Source of the DNA: Thalassoglobus sp. JC818
Lineage (GTDB): Bacteria; Planctomycetota; Planctomycetia; Planctomycetales; Planctomycetaceae
DNA length: 64,000 bases
Direction of reading: 5' to 3'
Assembly: GCF_040717535.1 (NCBI RefSeq)
Contig: NZ_JBFEFI010000004.1
Span: 682,001-746,000, forward strand
Shown piece by piece: positions 8,464 to 19,238 of this stretch. Below the pieces are notes generated by a model. The model was given only the letters and a program-made list of their open reading frames with translations. It was not told the origin of the DNA and made no database searches. The translations under genes and the position numbers were made by a program. How positions within the stretch are numbered: the stretch's first letter is position 1; each line of letters starts with the position of its first letter.

Positions 8464-9071
8464 TTCTTGCCGTTGATCAACGCCATCGCTTCTGCACGAC
8501 TCGATTCGTTCTTGCGAAACAATCCGCGAACAGCACTCGTGATCGTCACAGAACCGGGTTTGCGGATTCCGCGGATGGACATGCACGAATGTTCCGCCTC
8601 AAGCACCACGATCACACCTTTCGGCGCCAGTTGATCTTCGAGGAGATTCGCGATCGTTTCCGTCATGCGTTCTTGAACCTGCGGGCGTCGCGAGACTTCT
8701 TCCACAATGCGTGCAAGTTTGCTCAATCCGACAACGCTTCCTCTCGGAATGTAGCCAACGTGGGCGACTCCGAGGAATGGGAGCAGGTGATGTTCACACA
8801 TGCTATTGAAGCTGATGTCGCGAACAAGCACGAGTTCGTCGTAGGTCTCGGTGAAGACCTTCTTCAGGTGACGACCGGGATCGAGATGCAACCCGCTGAA
8901 CAACTCCGCATACATCTTCGCTACGCGAGAAGGGGTTTCGAGAAGCCCTTCTCGATCGGGATCTTCCCCGACAGCAGCCAGAATTTCACGAACGGCAGCT
9001 TCGATCCGAGGGTGATCGACGGAGAATGACGGAATTTCTTCTGAATTGGATTCGGCTTCTGACTTCGACAC
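8460..9071 (-). CDS. folE: GTP cyclohydrolase I
   Basis: Cytoplasmic enzyme that converts GTP to 7,8-dihydroneopterin triphosphate, the first step to tetrahydrofolate and other pterins. The zinc ligands are in place: C92 and H95 in MCEHHLLPF and C163 in EHSCMSIRG. The [16 protein letters not shown] and [18 protein letters not shown] segments are also characteristic. At 203 residues it has the standard bacterial length with a short acidic N-terminal tail. It is followed, with a four-base overlap, by the polytopic membrane protein gene, and preceded by the Rho_N/DUF4912 gene 77 bases away in the same direction. Confidence 0.96.
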   Translation of the reverse strand: MSKSEAESNSEEIPSFSVDHPRIEAAVREILAAVGEDPDREGLLETPSRVAKMYAELFSGLHLDPGRHLKKVFTETYDELVLVRDISFNSMCEHHLLPFLGVAHVGYIPRGSVVGLSKLARIVEEVSRRPQVQERMTETIANLLEDQLAPKGVIVVLEAEHSCMSIRGIRKPGSVTITSAVRGLFRKNESSRAEAMALINGKK

Positions 9072-9148
9072 GGATACTCACTTTCCTGACTCAACAAGTG
9101 CGTGATGCGATATTGTAGAGAGGTGAGTGCCGAAAGTTGCCTGGACGT

Positions 9149-10027
9149 TCACTCTTTTGTCGATTTTCGCGAACCCGGGGAAATGTGTTCCACTTCCAGG
9201 TAATGGACATTCGAATCGACAGCGACGACTGCTCTCTGCCGCTGACTTCCACATTCGACGACGACCGGAATGACGACTCTGCCGTTTTCGAGCGGCCGAC
9301 TCCAGTAAAAGACCCCTTCGTCAGCGTGGACTTGCACTGCTTCTCCGTCGACGATGGCGGAACAGGGCGTCCCGACATCTCCTTTGAGTGACAGCTCTCC
9401 GGAAATCCTCAGCCGCACATCTCCGTTCCGGTCAGGTGCCAGAAATTCGACCTGATTGCCAGCTGAGTCTTCACCTCCGAGCGGAGTCAGGTCCTTCTGA
9501 TTTTCGGGGACATCAACTTCTGACGATTGCAGGAGTGAGAAGAACTTCCGATCGCCTGCTCGATAGCCCAGCTCCAGCTTCCAGGCCAGGGTTTGGTCAT
9601 CCAACTCGACAAACCATTTTCGAGCCCCCGAAGGAAGCGAAATATCCTTCACAAGCTCGCGCGATCGAGGGCCAGAATCTTCGTGTTGAACTCGGAACAG
9701 ACGCAGGACTAAGACGGAACGATGCCAGTCCTCCTTCATGGCAGCCGCTGCCCGCTTCAATGTCTTCATCGAAACCGACCATGTCGCCGACAACCAGAAG
9801 GGAGCGACTTGCTGGACTTCGAGAGAGTCTTCGTCTTCGGAATCGACCAATTGAGTGCTTGCCCCCTGAGACGCTTTCTTCACTTCCTCGATCAGTTCAT
9901 CCTTCTTTAAACGTGAGTGACCGCTGAGCTCCAGCTGACTCGCGAGATCACGCAACTCGACCATCGTCATCTTCTGCAATTCTGCTGTCTGATACGGCCC
10001 AGCATTTCGTGAAACTCGGCGTGGCAT
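9149..10027 (-). CDS. Rho_N (SAP-like) plus DUF4912 protein
   Basis: A 292-residue protein of unknown role. Residues 10-50 form a Rho N-terminal/SAP-like helix-extended-loop-helix (MTMVELRDLASQLELSG, then KKDELIEEV). A linker rich in S, E and D follows. The central part is a DUF4912 domain with PFWLSATWSVS, a long block of alternating charged and hydrophobic residues, and WFVELDDQTLAWKLELGY. A beta-rich C-terminal region follows. DUF4912 proteins often carry a Rho_N domain; nucleic-acid or peptidoglycan-related roles have been guessed but not shown. The ATG at 10027 has GGGAGG 8 bases upstream, a strong start, so the longer upstream frame is rejected. Confidence 0.75.
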   Translation of the reverse strand: MPRRVSRNAGPYQTAELQKMTMVELRDLASQLELSGHSRLKKDELIEEVKKASQGASTQLVDSEDEDSLEVQQVAPFWLSATWSVSMKTLKRAAAAMKEDWHRSVLVLRLFRVQHEDSGPRSRELVKDISLPSGARKWFVELDDQTLAWKLELGYRAGDRKFFSLLQSSEVDVPENQKDLTPLGGEDSAGNQVEFLAPDRNGDVRLRISGELSLKGDVGTPCSAIVDGEAVQVHADEGVFYWSRPLENGRVVIPVVVECGSQRQRAVVAVDSNVHYLEVEHISPGSRKSTKE

Positions 10028-10326
10028 GAACGGGTCCTCCCAGAAGCTCTCCGCTTGGATTCTCAGCAGCAGGAATTCCAATTCCGTCAGCAAAAGCGAT
10101 TACACGACGCGTCGCGACATGAACAGCACCCCGAATCCGGCGAAAAAACAGTCAAACGGCAATGCACTCTAAATTCATCCACCATTTATGATATCACCAG
10201 AAATGGGGATTCTGCCACCGGTCGACGTGAACGCTTTGACTTGAGTTGTCTACGGAAGTAGACTCCGCGCGACGATTTCGCGAGGTGGTGACCCCAATAA
10301 CCCTTTTCGGGAAAGGTGTTTCCATC
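10028..10326. promoter_or_regulatory. Divergent intergenic region before the atp operon
   Basis: About 300 bases separate the leftward DUF4912 gene from atpZ. Its promoters should lie here. A TATGAT (10187-10192) is the best -10-like hexamer for the atp operon, but no matching -35 box was found, so no promoter is called. No hairpin or RNA gene is apparent. Confidence 0.3.
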
Positions 10327-10611
10327 GTGAGGCCAAACAAATCTTTTGTTCCTGTCAAGTTCCTCTACTGGTCGTCACAGATCACAACGATGTCTCTCGA
10401 AATGGGGCTTCTGATCGGTGTCGGTTACTGGCTGGATTTGAAGTACGGAACAAGCCCCGGCTTTCTCCTCGGTGGATGCGGACTCGGGTTACTGGCCGTT
10501 GGCTGGCAACTCTTCCGACTGGTCCGCTCTGGAATGAACGGGGTCCTGGCAGGGAAATCTCAGCGAACTCCCAAGACAGAATCAGCTTCACGTTCCGAGT
10601 CGGACAAGTGA
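10327..10611 (+). CDS. atpZ: AtpZ/AtpI-family small membrane protein
   Basis: First gene of the ATP synthase operon. It is a short protein of about 94 residues with two hydrophobic helices linked by YWLDLKYGTSPGFLLGG, the hallmark hairpin of AtpZ-type proteins, and a basic and polar C-terminal tail. AtpZ/AtpI proteins assist assembly of the c-ring and may conduct divalent cations. The GTG at 10327 with GGGAAAGG upstream is preferred; the frame also opens at a TTG (10246), which would add 27 residues without family resemblance. The next gene starts 46 bases downstream. Confidence 0.75.
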   Translation: MRPNKSFVPVKFLYWSSQITTMSLEMGLLIGVGYWLDLKYGTSPGFLLGGCGLGLLAVGWQLFRLVRSGMNGVLAGKSQRTPKTESASRSESDK

Positions 10612-10657
10612 CTCGCAAACGATAAGATGAACAAGAGAGATATAAGGTTGTGAAACC

Positions 10658-11083
10658 TTGGAGGCACGACAGCAATCATTCAAAGAATTTCTTCGAAATG
10701 AATTGCTGCTCCTGGGAGCCATGATCATCGCCGGCGCAGCTTGTGGGTTTTCGACACAGGGACTGGTGTTGCTCGGCGTCCACGAGGGATCGGGGTTCAA
10801 CGACTCAATTGTCGCGACACTCGTGGCAATTCCCGCTGGACTTTTTTCGTTGTGGATCTTGCATCGACACGGCTCCGGTGCGGGAGCCATCCTCTCCATG
10901 ACACTGCTCAGGTTGGGGATGACGATGGCACTGGCGGGGTTAGCAGCCTGGAAGTTTCCCAGTTTGAAAACTCTCAGTTTTTTTTTGACAGTGACGGTTG
11001 TTTATCTGGCAGGCCTCTTTGTAGAAACGTGGCTCGCTTGGAAAACTCTTCAGGATTCTGTTCCTACAGAATCGGACTCCTGA
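10658..11083 (+). CDS. atpI: ATP synthase subunit I-like membrane protein
   Basis: A 141-residue protein with four predicted membrane helices (around residues 17-40, 49-66, 75-95 and 104-125). It sits between atpZ and atpB, the usual place for AtpI/AtpR-type accessory proteins that help assemble the c-ring. Sequence conservation in this family is low, so the call rests on topology and position. The first codon available after an in-frame stop is TTG at 10658, with AAGG 8 bases upstream. Its C-terminus ends 23 bases before atpB. Confidence 0.7.
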   Translation: MEARQQSFKEFLRNELLLLGAMIIAGAACGFSTQGLVLLGVHEGSGFNDSIVATLVAIPAGLFSLWILHRHGSGAGAILSMTLLRLGMTMALAGLAAWKFPSLKTLSFFLTVTVVYLAGLFVETWLAWKTLQDSVPTESDS

Positions 11084-11106
11084 TCAAACCTTGAAGACTC
11101 GCGGAC

Positions 11107-12000
11107 ATGCTAGCCAGTCACGGGACATTCCATCACGTATACGACTTCACGGAGTTCCATCTCCCGTTCGGAATTCACATTCCGTTGCCGGAGATCATGG
11201 GAATCCAGTTGACGAAGTATATGGTCTTGCAGCTGGTCGCTGCAGGCCTTGCCATTATCATCTTTCGGGGCGTCGCAACCCGAGCCAAAGACGGACATCC
11301 CGTCTCCGGATGGTTCTGGAATTTCTGGGAAATGCTCGCCCTTTACATTCGGGACAACGTCGTTCGTCCTGTGATTGGCGATCCACATCACCATGAAGGC
11401 GACGATCACTCTCATGTCGGGACCTACCCGACTGATTCGCACGGCGATCACGCTGAGCCTGACGGAGTGACTCATCCCGCAGACAAGTACCTTCCGTTCT
11501 TGTGGTCCTGCTTCTTCTTCATCCTGTTCTGCAACCTGCTCGGGGCCTTCCCGTGGTTTGGTTCAGCGACCGCAAACATTAATGTGACCGGTGCATTGGC
11601 ACTGACTGCGTTTATCGCCACATTTATTTACGGTGCCCAATTGCATGGGCCTGTCGGATTCTGGACACACATGGTGCCAAACATTGACGCACCGGGTGCT
11701 GTCAAAGTTCTGCTGGTTCCTATGATCTTTGCGATCGAGGCTGGTGGGCTCTTCATTAAGCACGGCGTTCTTGCTGTGCGACTTTTTGCAAACATCATGG
11801 GCGGTCACACAGTGATCGCTGTGATTTTGGCCTTCATCGCCGATGCGGCGACGAGCGGGGCCTGGTTTATCGTCACACCGGGAAGTCTTCTCGGACAGAT
11901 TGGTGTGGGACTGTTGGAGTTGCTGGTCGCGTTTATTCAGGCCTACGTCTTCACCTTCCTCTCGACGATTTTCATCGCACTGTCGCTGCACGAGCACTAA
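11107..12000 (+). CDS. atpB: F-type ATP synthase subunit a
   Basis: Membrane stator subunit forming the proton half-channels against the c-ring. The essential arginine is at R225 in AVRLFANIMGGH, and the C-terminal helices (LLELLVAFIQAYVFTFL) are typical. At 297 residues it is longer than most bacterial subunits a. The extra length includes a histidine- and acid-rich stretch at residues 94-123 with eight histidines (for example HHHEGDDHSH). The stretch lies between the first two membrane helices, a loop expected to face the cytoplasm. It lies within the operon, 23 bases after atpI. Confidence 0.96.
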   Translation: MLASHGTFHHVYDFTEFHLPFGIHIPLPEIMGIQLTKYMVLQLVAAGLAIIIFRGVATRAKDGHPVSGWFWNFWEMLALYIRDNVVRPVIGDPHHHEGDDHSHVGTYPTDSHGDHAEPDGVTHPADKYLPFLWSCFFFILFCNLLGAFPWFGSATANINVTGALALTAFIATFIYGAQLHGPVGFWTHMVPNIDAPGAVKVLLVPMIFAIEAGGLFIKHGVLAVRLFANIMGGHTVIAVILAFIADAATSGAWFIVTPGSLLGQIGVGLLELLVAFIQAYVFTFLSTIFIALSLHEH

Positions 12001-12076
12001 TCGCTTGTCGGCATTATGAGTTAGTTTCTGTTCAATTGAATTCAGTTTCGAATTCACCCCTATGAGGAGATGTCAA

Positions 12077-12391
12077 GTGTCTCGCGTTTTTCAAGTCGTT
12101 TGGTGTGCAGCTATCGCTGTCTTGTTCTTCGCGGCTCCTGCAGTGGCTCAAGAAGCTACCGTTAAACAGCCACTCATTGACCTGACTCCTGCCTTCGGTG
12201 CAGGTCTGGTCATGATCGCTGCCGGATTCGGAATCGCAAAGATCGGTGCTGCAGCTGTTGAGAGCATGGCTCGCCAGCCAGAAGCTGCCAAAGACATCAG
12301 CGGTGGTATGCTTCTCGCAGCCGCTCTGATCGAAGGTGCGACATTCTTCGCCCTGATCGTTTGTATCCTCGGAATCGTCTTTGCAGGCTAG
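12077..12391 (+). CDS. atpE: F-type ATP synthase subunit c, with signal peptide
   Basis: Proteolipid of the rotor ring. The GTG at 12077 is chosen because AGGAG (12065-12069) lies seven bases upstream; the ATG at 12062 would overlap that ribosome site. The 104-residue product starts with a signal-peptide-like segment of about 24 residues ending APAVAQEA, leaving a mature protein of normal size (about 80). The polar loop reads SMARQPEA and the ion-binding carboxylate is E86 (LIEGATFF). The residues that ligate sodium in Ilyobacter subunit c (Gln in helix 1, Ser-Thr after the Glu) are I53, G87 and A88 here, so proton coupling is inferred. The overall pattern resembles Bacteroidetes subunits c. 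Confidence 0.95.
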   Translation: MSRVFQVVWCAAIAVLFFAAPAVAQEATVKQPLIDLTPAFGAGLVMIAAGFGIAKIGAAAVESMARQPEAAKDISGGMLLAAALIEGATFFALIVCILGIVFAG

Positions 12392-12395
12392 TTCT

Positions 12396-12416
12396 GCACT
12401 CTGAGCGAGTGTTTTT
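12396..12416 (+). terminator. Short hairpin plus T run between atpE and atpF
   Basis: CACTC (12397-12401) pairs with GAGTG (12407-12411), followed by five T. The stem is only five or six pairs, so it is more likely a partial attenuator than a full terminator. A brake here would fit the need for many more c subunits than b subunits. Confidence 0.4.
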
Positions 12417-12445
12417 GAGACCGTTTCCTGTTTCTAGGTGTCGAC

Positions 12446-13075
12446 GTGTGTGACTGCCTGAAGTTTGTAATGTGCCTGACTCTCTGCCTGGGAGTTGGTG
12501 CGCCAATTGGATTTGCTGCGGACTCTCCAGATCCTGGAGAAGACCATGCTTCGAGTGGACATTCCACAGAGCATGCGAGTTCCGGAGCAGAGGAAGATCC
12601 AATTACGTCGCTGCTCTTTCCGAAAGAGCCGAATTACAACCTTCCCCCTGTGCAGCCTAAGCTCGACATCTTCCTGTGGACACTTGTTGTGTTCGGCGGG
12701 TTCATCTTCATCATGCGAGCAGTTGCCTGGAATCCATTGATCAAGGGCCTGAACGCGAGAGAAGGTCGAGTCGTTAACGCTGAACGCGAAGCCAAAGCTG
12801 CTCTGCTTGAAGTTGAGCGGCTGAGAACCGAGTCGGAAGCCCGACTCGCACAAGTTCAGGAGCAAGTGAAATCAGTCATCGCCTCCGCGAGGTCTGAAGC
12901 AGAAACGCAGAAACAAGAGATTCTCGCTCAAGCAGAACAGGAATCGAAGCGAATTCGAGAGGAAGCGCTGCGAGCGATTCGTGAAGCCCAGGAATCTGCA
13001 CTCCAGACACTGGATGAACGGGTCGACGAACAGGTCGGACTTGCAACGGAACACGTTGTCGGTCGTCGGCTCTAA
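12446..13075 (+). CDS. atpF: F-type ATP synthase subunit b
   Basis: Peripheral-stalk subunit. The 209-residue product starts with a signal-peptide-like segment (VMCLTLCLGVGAPIGFAAD), then an acidic Ser/His-containing stretch of about 45 residues, a single membrane helix (IFLWTLVVFGGFIFIMRAVAW), and a long charged amphipathic helix rich in E, R, K and A that would form the right-handed coiled coil. Ordinary subunits b begin directly with the membrane helix, so the secreted N-terminal part is an addition. The GTG at 12446 has AGGTG upstream; an internal ATG at 12470 is the alternative. The second stalk subunit follows 81 bases later. Confidence 0.88.
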   Translation: MCDCLKFVMCLTLCLGVGAPIGFAADSPDPGEDHASSGHSTEHASSGAEEDPITSLLFPKEPNYNLPPVQPKLDIFLWTLVVFGGFIFIMRAVAWNPLIKGLNAREGRVVNAEREAKAALLEVERLRTESEARLAQVQEQVKSVIASARSEAETQKQEILAQAEQESKRIREEALRAIREAQESALQTLDERVDEQVGLATEHVVGRRL

Positions 13076-13156
13076 TCAATTTGCAGCCAATCATTGAACC
13101 ATCGAGTGGGAACCGGACCTTCTTCGGAAGACCGGAATCAGGTGTGAGGTCGTCTT

Positions 13157-13918
13157 TTGAACGTCCGTGAGAATCACAAATTGTTCGTCCAGTCACTTCG
13201 TATGGCGTGGATTCTGGCACTGACCTGTGCCCTGACAGCTGGCCCAGTGAATTCGGCCTACAGCCAGGACGCTGAGTCCGGAGAGGCTCATTCAGAAGCC
13301 GCTCACGAAAGCCACGATGCACAACACGAAGGTGATCATGCCGACGGTGACCATGGCCATGATGAGGCAGGCCACGGACATGATGATCACGGTGCCGGAC
13401 ACGGGACCGGGCATGGCGATGAACATGCCGCTCCGTCGATCTGGGAAGACCTTTCGTTCTGGTCAATCATCGCGTTTGCAGGTTTCTGCTTCGCAATTGG
13501 AAAACTGGGAATCTGGGACTGGATGCTGACCAGCATGTCAGACCGAGAGGCTCAGGAGCAGGAAACCATTTCTGTTGCGGAACGTCATCTGTCGACTGCA
13601 CGTGAAACTCTCAACAAGTATCGCGGTCAGCTCGAAGCAATGGACGAAACCGTGGCAGAGACCCTCGCGGAAGCCAAACGAGACGCCGACCACACTCGCA
13701 ATGAGATTGTTGAATTCGCCAATCATGAAGCGGGTTTGATGGTCAAACGGGCTGAGGTTGATATTGACCGGGCACGTGACCAATCCCTGCATCAACTGTT
13801 CGAACATCTTGCAGCCCGCGTGGCCGAGGTTTCCGAGCAGCGCGTGCGGAGCAGCTTTAACGATTCGGACCAGGACCGTCTGATCGACGAAACCCTGAAC
13901 CAAATGGCTGGTAACTAG
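13157..13918 (+). CDS. Second b-type (b') ATP synthase subunit with His-rich exported domain
   Basis: A 253-residue stalk subunit. Domains in order: signal-peptide-like segment (residues 16-36, ending NSAYSQDAE); a low-complexity stretch at residues 45-90 with 13 histidines plus many D, E and G; a membrane helix around 100-120 (FWSIIAFAGFCFAIGKLGIW); and a long charged coiled coil to the C-terminus. The His-rich part would sit on the periplasmic side, where it could bind metal ions or buffer protons near the channel. Two unequal b subunits are known in cyanobacteria and alphaproteobacteria. The TTG at 13157 has GAGG upstream; ATG 13202 is possible and would still encode the signal peptide. 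Confidence 0.82.
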   Translation: MNVRENHKLFVQSLRMAWILALTCALTAGPVNSAYSQDAESGEAHSEAAHESHDAQHEGDHADGDHGHDEAGHGHDDHGAGHGTGHGDEHAAPSIWEDLSFWSIIAFAGFCFAIGKLGIWDWMLTSMSDREAQEQETISVAERHLSTARETLNKYRGQLEAMDETVAETLAEAKRDADHTRNEIVEFANHEAGLMVKRAEVDIDRARDQSLHQLFEHLAARVAEVSEQRVRSSFNDSDQDRLIDETLNQMAGN

Positions 13919-13944
13919 AAGACGTTCAAGGACTCCCAGGTTTC

Positions 13945-16075
<2,131 letters not shown>

Positions 16076-16111
16076 TTTGATCGCCCTTAGACTGAAGAGT
16101 ATTGCATAGCA

Positions 16112-16981
16112 ATGGGTAACGCACGAGTTTTAGTGAAGCGCCGGAAGTCGATCCGGAACATTCGCAAGATCACGAGGACGATGGAACTCATCGCCACCTC
16201 GCGATTCAAAAAAGCGATGGACCGGGCGGCTGAAGCGGCTGCTTACACCCGCAAGATCAACGAAATCGTTTCTGACCTGTCTCAGGCGGACTTGACCTTC
16301 AGTCATCCGCTGCTGAAACAGCCTGCAGAAACGAAGAACGTGACGTTGCTGATTCTCACTTCGAATCGTGGACTCTGTGGGGGTTACAACGGCGGAATCT
16401 TGCGTAAGGCCAATAGCCGCATGCGTGAGCTGAAAGCCGAAGGCAAGAACGTCACCGTCGAAGTCTCCGGTAAGCGGGGAATTTCAGCGATGAAGTTTGA
16501 GGGTGTCGAAATTGCTGGGTCTTACCAACAATTTGAAGACAAGCCCGCCTTCGACGATGTCAACGAAATCGCCAACCGTTACCTGGCTGATTTCATCAGC
16601 GGCAAATTGCATCGGCTCGACGTCGCGTATCAGAGTTTTCAGAGTGCAGCCCGCCAGGCTCCAGTTGTCGAAACACTCCTCCCATTCGGAGACCTCGCAA
16701 CTGGTACGGAAGAGTCGACCGGCGTCGACTATGAATTCCTGCCGAGCCCGGAGCAGATTCTCGAAGAAATTGTTCCAGCAGCGTTTCGAGCACGTTTTTT
16801 CAAGTGTTTCCTCGATGCGGCAGTGGGTGAGCAAATCGCTCGGATGGTGGCCATGAAAGCGGCGACCGAGAACGCTGATGATATGATTCGCAGTATTTCT
16901 CAAGAGTACAACCGCGCCCGTCAAACACAGATTACCAGCGAACTGTCCGAAATCATCGGCGGTGCCGCTGCACTTGAGTAA
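16112..16981 (+). CDS. atpG: F-type ATP synthase subunit gamma
   Basis: Central rotor shaft of F1, 289 residues. The N-terminal helix (RRKSIRNIRKITRTMELIA) and the C-terminal helix (MVAMKAATENADDMI, ending with RQTQITSELSEIIGGAAALE) form the coiled coil inside the alpha3-beta3 head. The middle Rossmann-like domain carries LLILTSNRGLCGGYN. The length matches the E. coli protein. It lies 36 bases after atpA and 21 bases before atpD. Confidence 0.97.
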   Translation: MGNARVLVKRRKSIRNIRKITRTMELIATSRFKKAMDRAAEAAAYTRKINEIVSDLSQADLTFSHPLLKQPAETKNVTLLILTSNRGLCGGYNGGILRKANSRMRELKAEGKNVTVEVSGKRGISAMKFEGVEIAGSYQQFEDKPAFDDVNEIANRYLADFISGKLHRLDVAYQSFQSAARQAPVVETLLPFGDLATGTEESTGVDYEFLPSPEQILEEIVPAAFRARFFKCFLDAAVGEQIARMVAMKAATENADDMIRSISQEYNRARQTQITSELSEIIGGAAALE

Positions 16982-16993
16982 CAGCCAGATTGA

Positions 16994-18451
<1,458 letters not shown>

Positions 18452-18486
18452 GTCGCCCCGGCGACAGCGGTTTTCGTCAACAAACA

Positions 18487-18521
18487 GACTTCGCCACGGG
18501 TGATCAGCTCGTGGCGAAGTT
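18487..18521 (+). other. Stable hairpin between atpD and atpC
   Basis: ACTTCGCCACG (18488-18498) is perfectly complementary to CGTGGCGAAGT (18510-18520), with an 11-base loop. No T run follows, so it is not a typical intrinsic terminator. It could be an RNA-processing or stability element that lowers expression of subunit epsilon relative to beta, or it could block ribosome movement from atpD. Confidence 0.6.
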
Positions 18522-18551
18522 CCGATAAGTACAAATTCTGGCCCATCGAAA

Positions 18552-18953
18552 ATGATTGCAGGCACCGAACTTCGACTTGTGCTGGTGACCCCAGAAAAGA
18601 CGCTGCTTGACCAGCCAGTCAAGACATTGCGTTTCCCTCTGTTCGACGGACAGATTGGAGTGCTCCCCGGACGCGCCCCTCTCGTTGGTCGATTGGGTTC
18701 TGGTGCACTGCGAGTTGAAACGACTTCGGGCTCTGAAACGTTTTACATCGAAGGCGGGTTCGCTCAGATCAAAGGCTCAGTCGTCACACTTCTGACAAAT
18801 CGAGCCTTGCCAGCTGGGAAAGTTGACCCCGCGAAAGCTGACGAAGAATTGCAGGCCGCGTTGGCACTTGTCCCAACTGACGAAGCGGGATTCGCTGCCA
18901 AAGACGAAGCTGTCAATCGTGCTCGCGCGATGAAAAATCTCGGACGCCGCTAA
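18552..18953 (+). CDS. atpC: F-type ATP synthase subunit epsilon
   Basis: Rotor-foot subunit and intrinsic inhibitor of F1, 133 residues. The N-terminal beta sandwich is typical: LRLVLVTPEKTLLDQPVKTL, FPLFDGQIGVLPGRAPLVG and a FYIEGGFAQIKGSVVTLLT strand set. A short C-terminal helical part ends ARAMKNLGRR. The gene lies 100 bases after atpD behind a hairpin, unlike the tight spacing of most genes in the operon, and completes the ATP synthase set. Confidence 0.94.
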   Translation: MIAGTELRLVLVTPEKTLLDQPVKTLRFPLFDGQIGVLPGRAPLVGRLGSGALRVETTSGSETFYIEGGFAQIKGSVVTLLTNRALPAGKVDPAKADEELQAALALVPTDEAGFAAKDEAVNRARAMKNLGRR

Positions 18954-19238
18954 GAAGTCCGATGCATTCCAGTGACGATGAGACATCGTCGTCGCTCTAT
19001 CTCGTGATGCCTCGGAGTGAATGATCTGAACAATCTCGCTTCGACGCGGAATCGATCTGTATTCTTCAAGACCGCGAGTGAATCACGAACCAAGAATGCG
19101 CCGTGCGGCGTGATGCATTCGCATTTTCAACGAGCACGCTCGTTGGGTTCATTCTTCTGTTTGTATGCGTTCCACCTAACCGAACTCAGCCTTCATCGAA
19201 GAAGAGGCTGAGCGATTTGGGGAATCTCATCGAGCTCT
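18954..19238. other. Convergent intergenic region with hairpin
   Basis: 285 bases separate atpC from the converging molybdenum hydroxylase gene. CTCAGCCT (19185-19192) pairs with AGGCTGAG (19205-19212). It lies just past the leftward gene's stop but has no T run. AACGAGC/GCTCGTT near 19130-19146 is a second small inverted repeat. No gene or clear terminator was identified. Confidence 0.4.

Noticed and set aside
12077-12391. Sodium-translocating ATP synthase
   Set aside because: The helix-1 glutamine and the Ser-Thr after the carboxylate, needed for sodium binding, are replaced by Ile, Gly and Ala.
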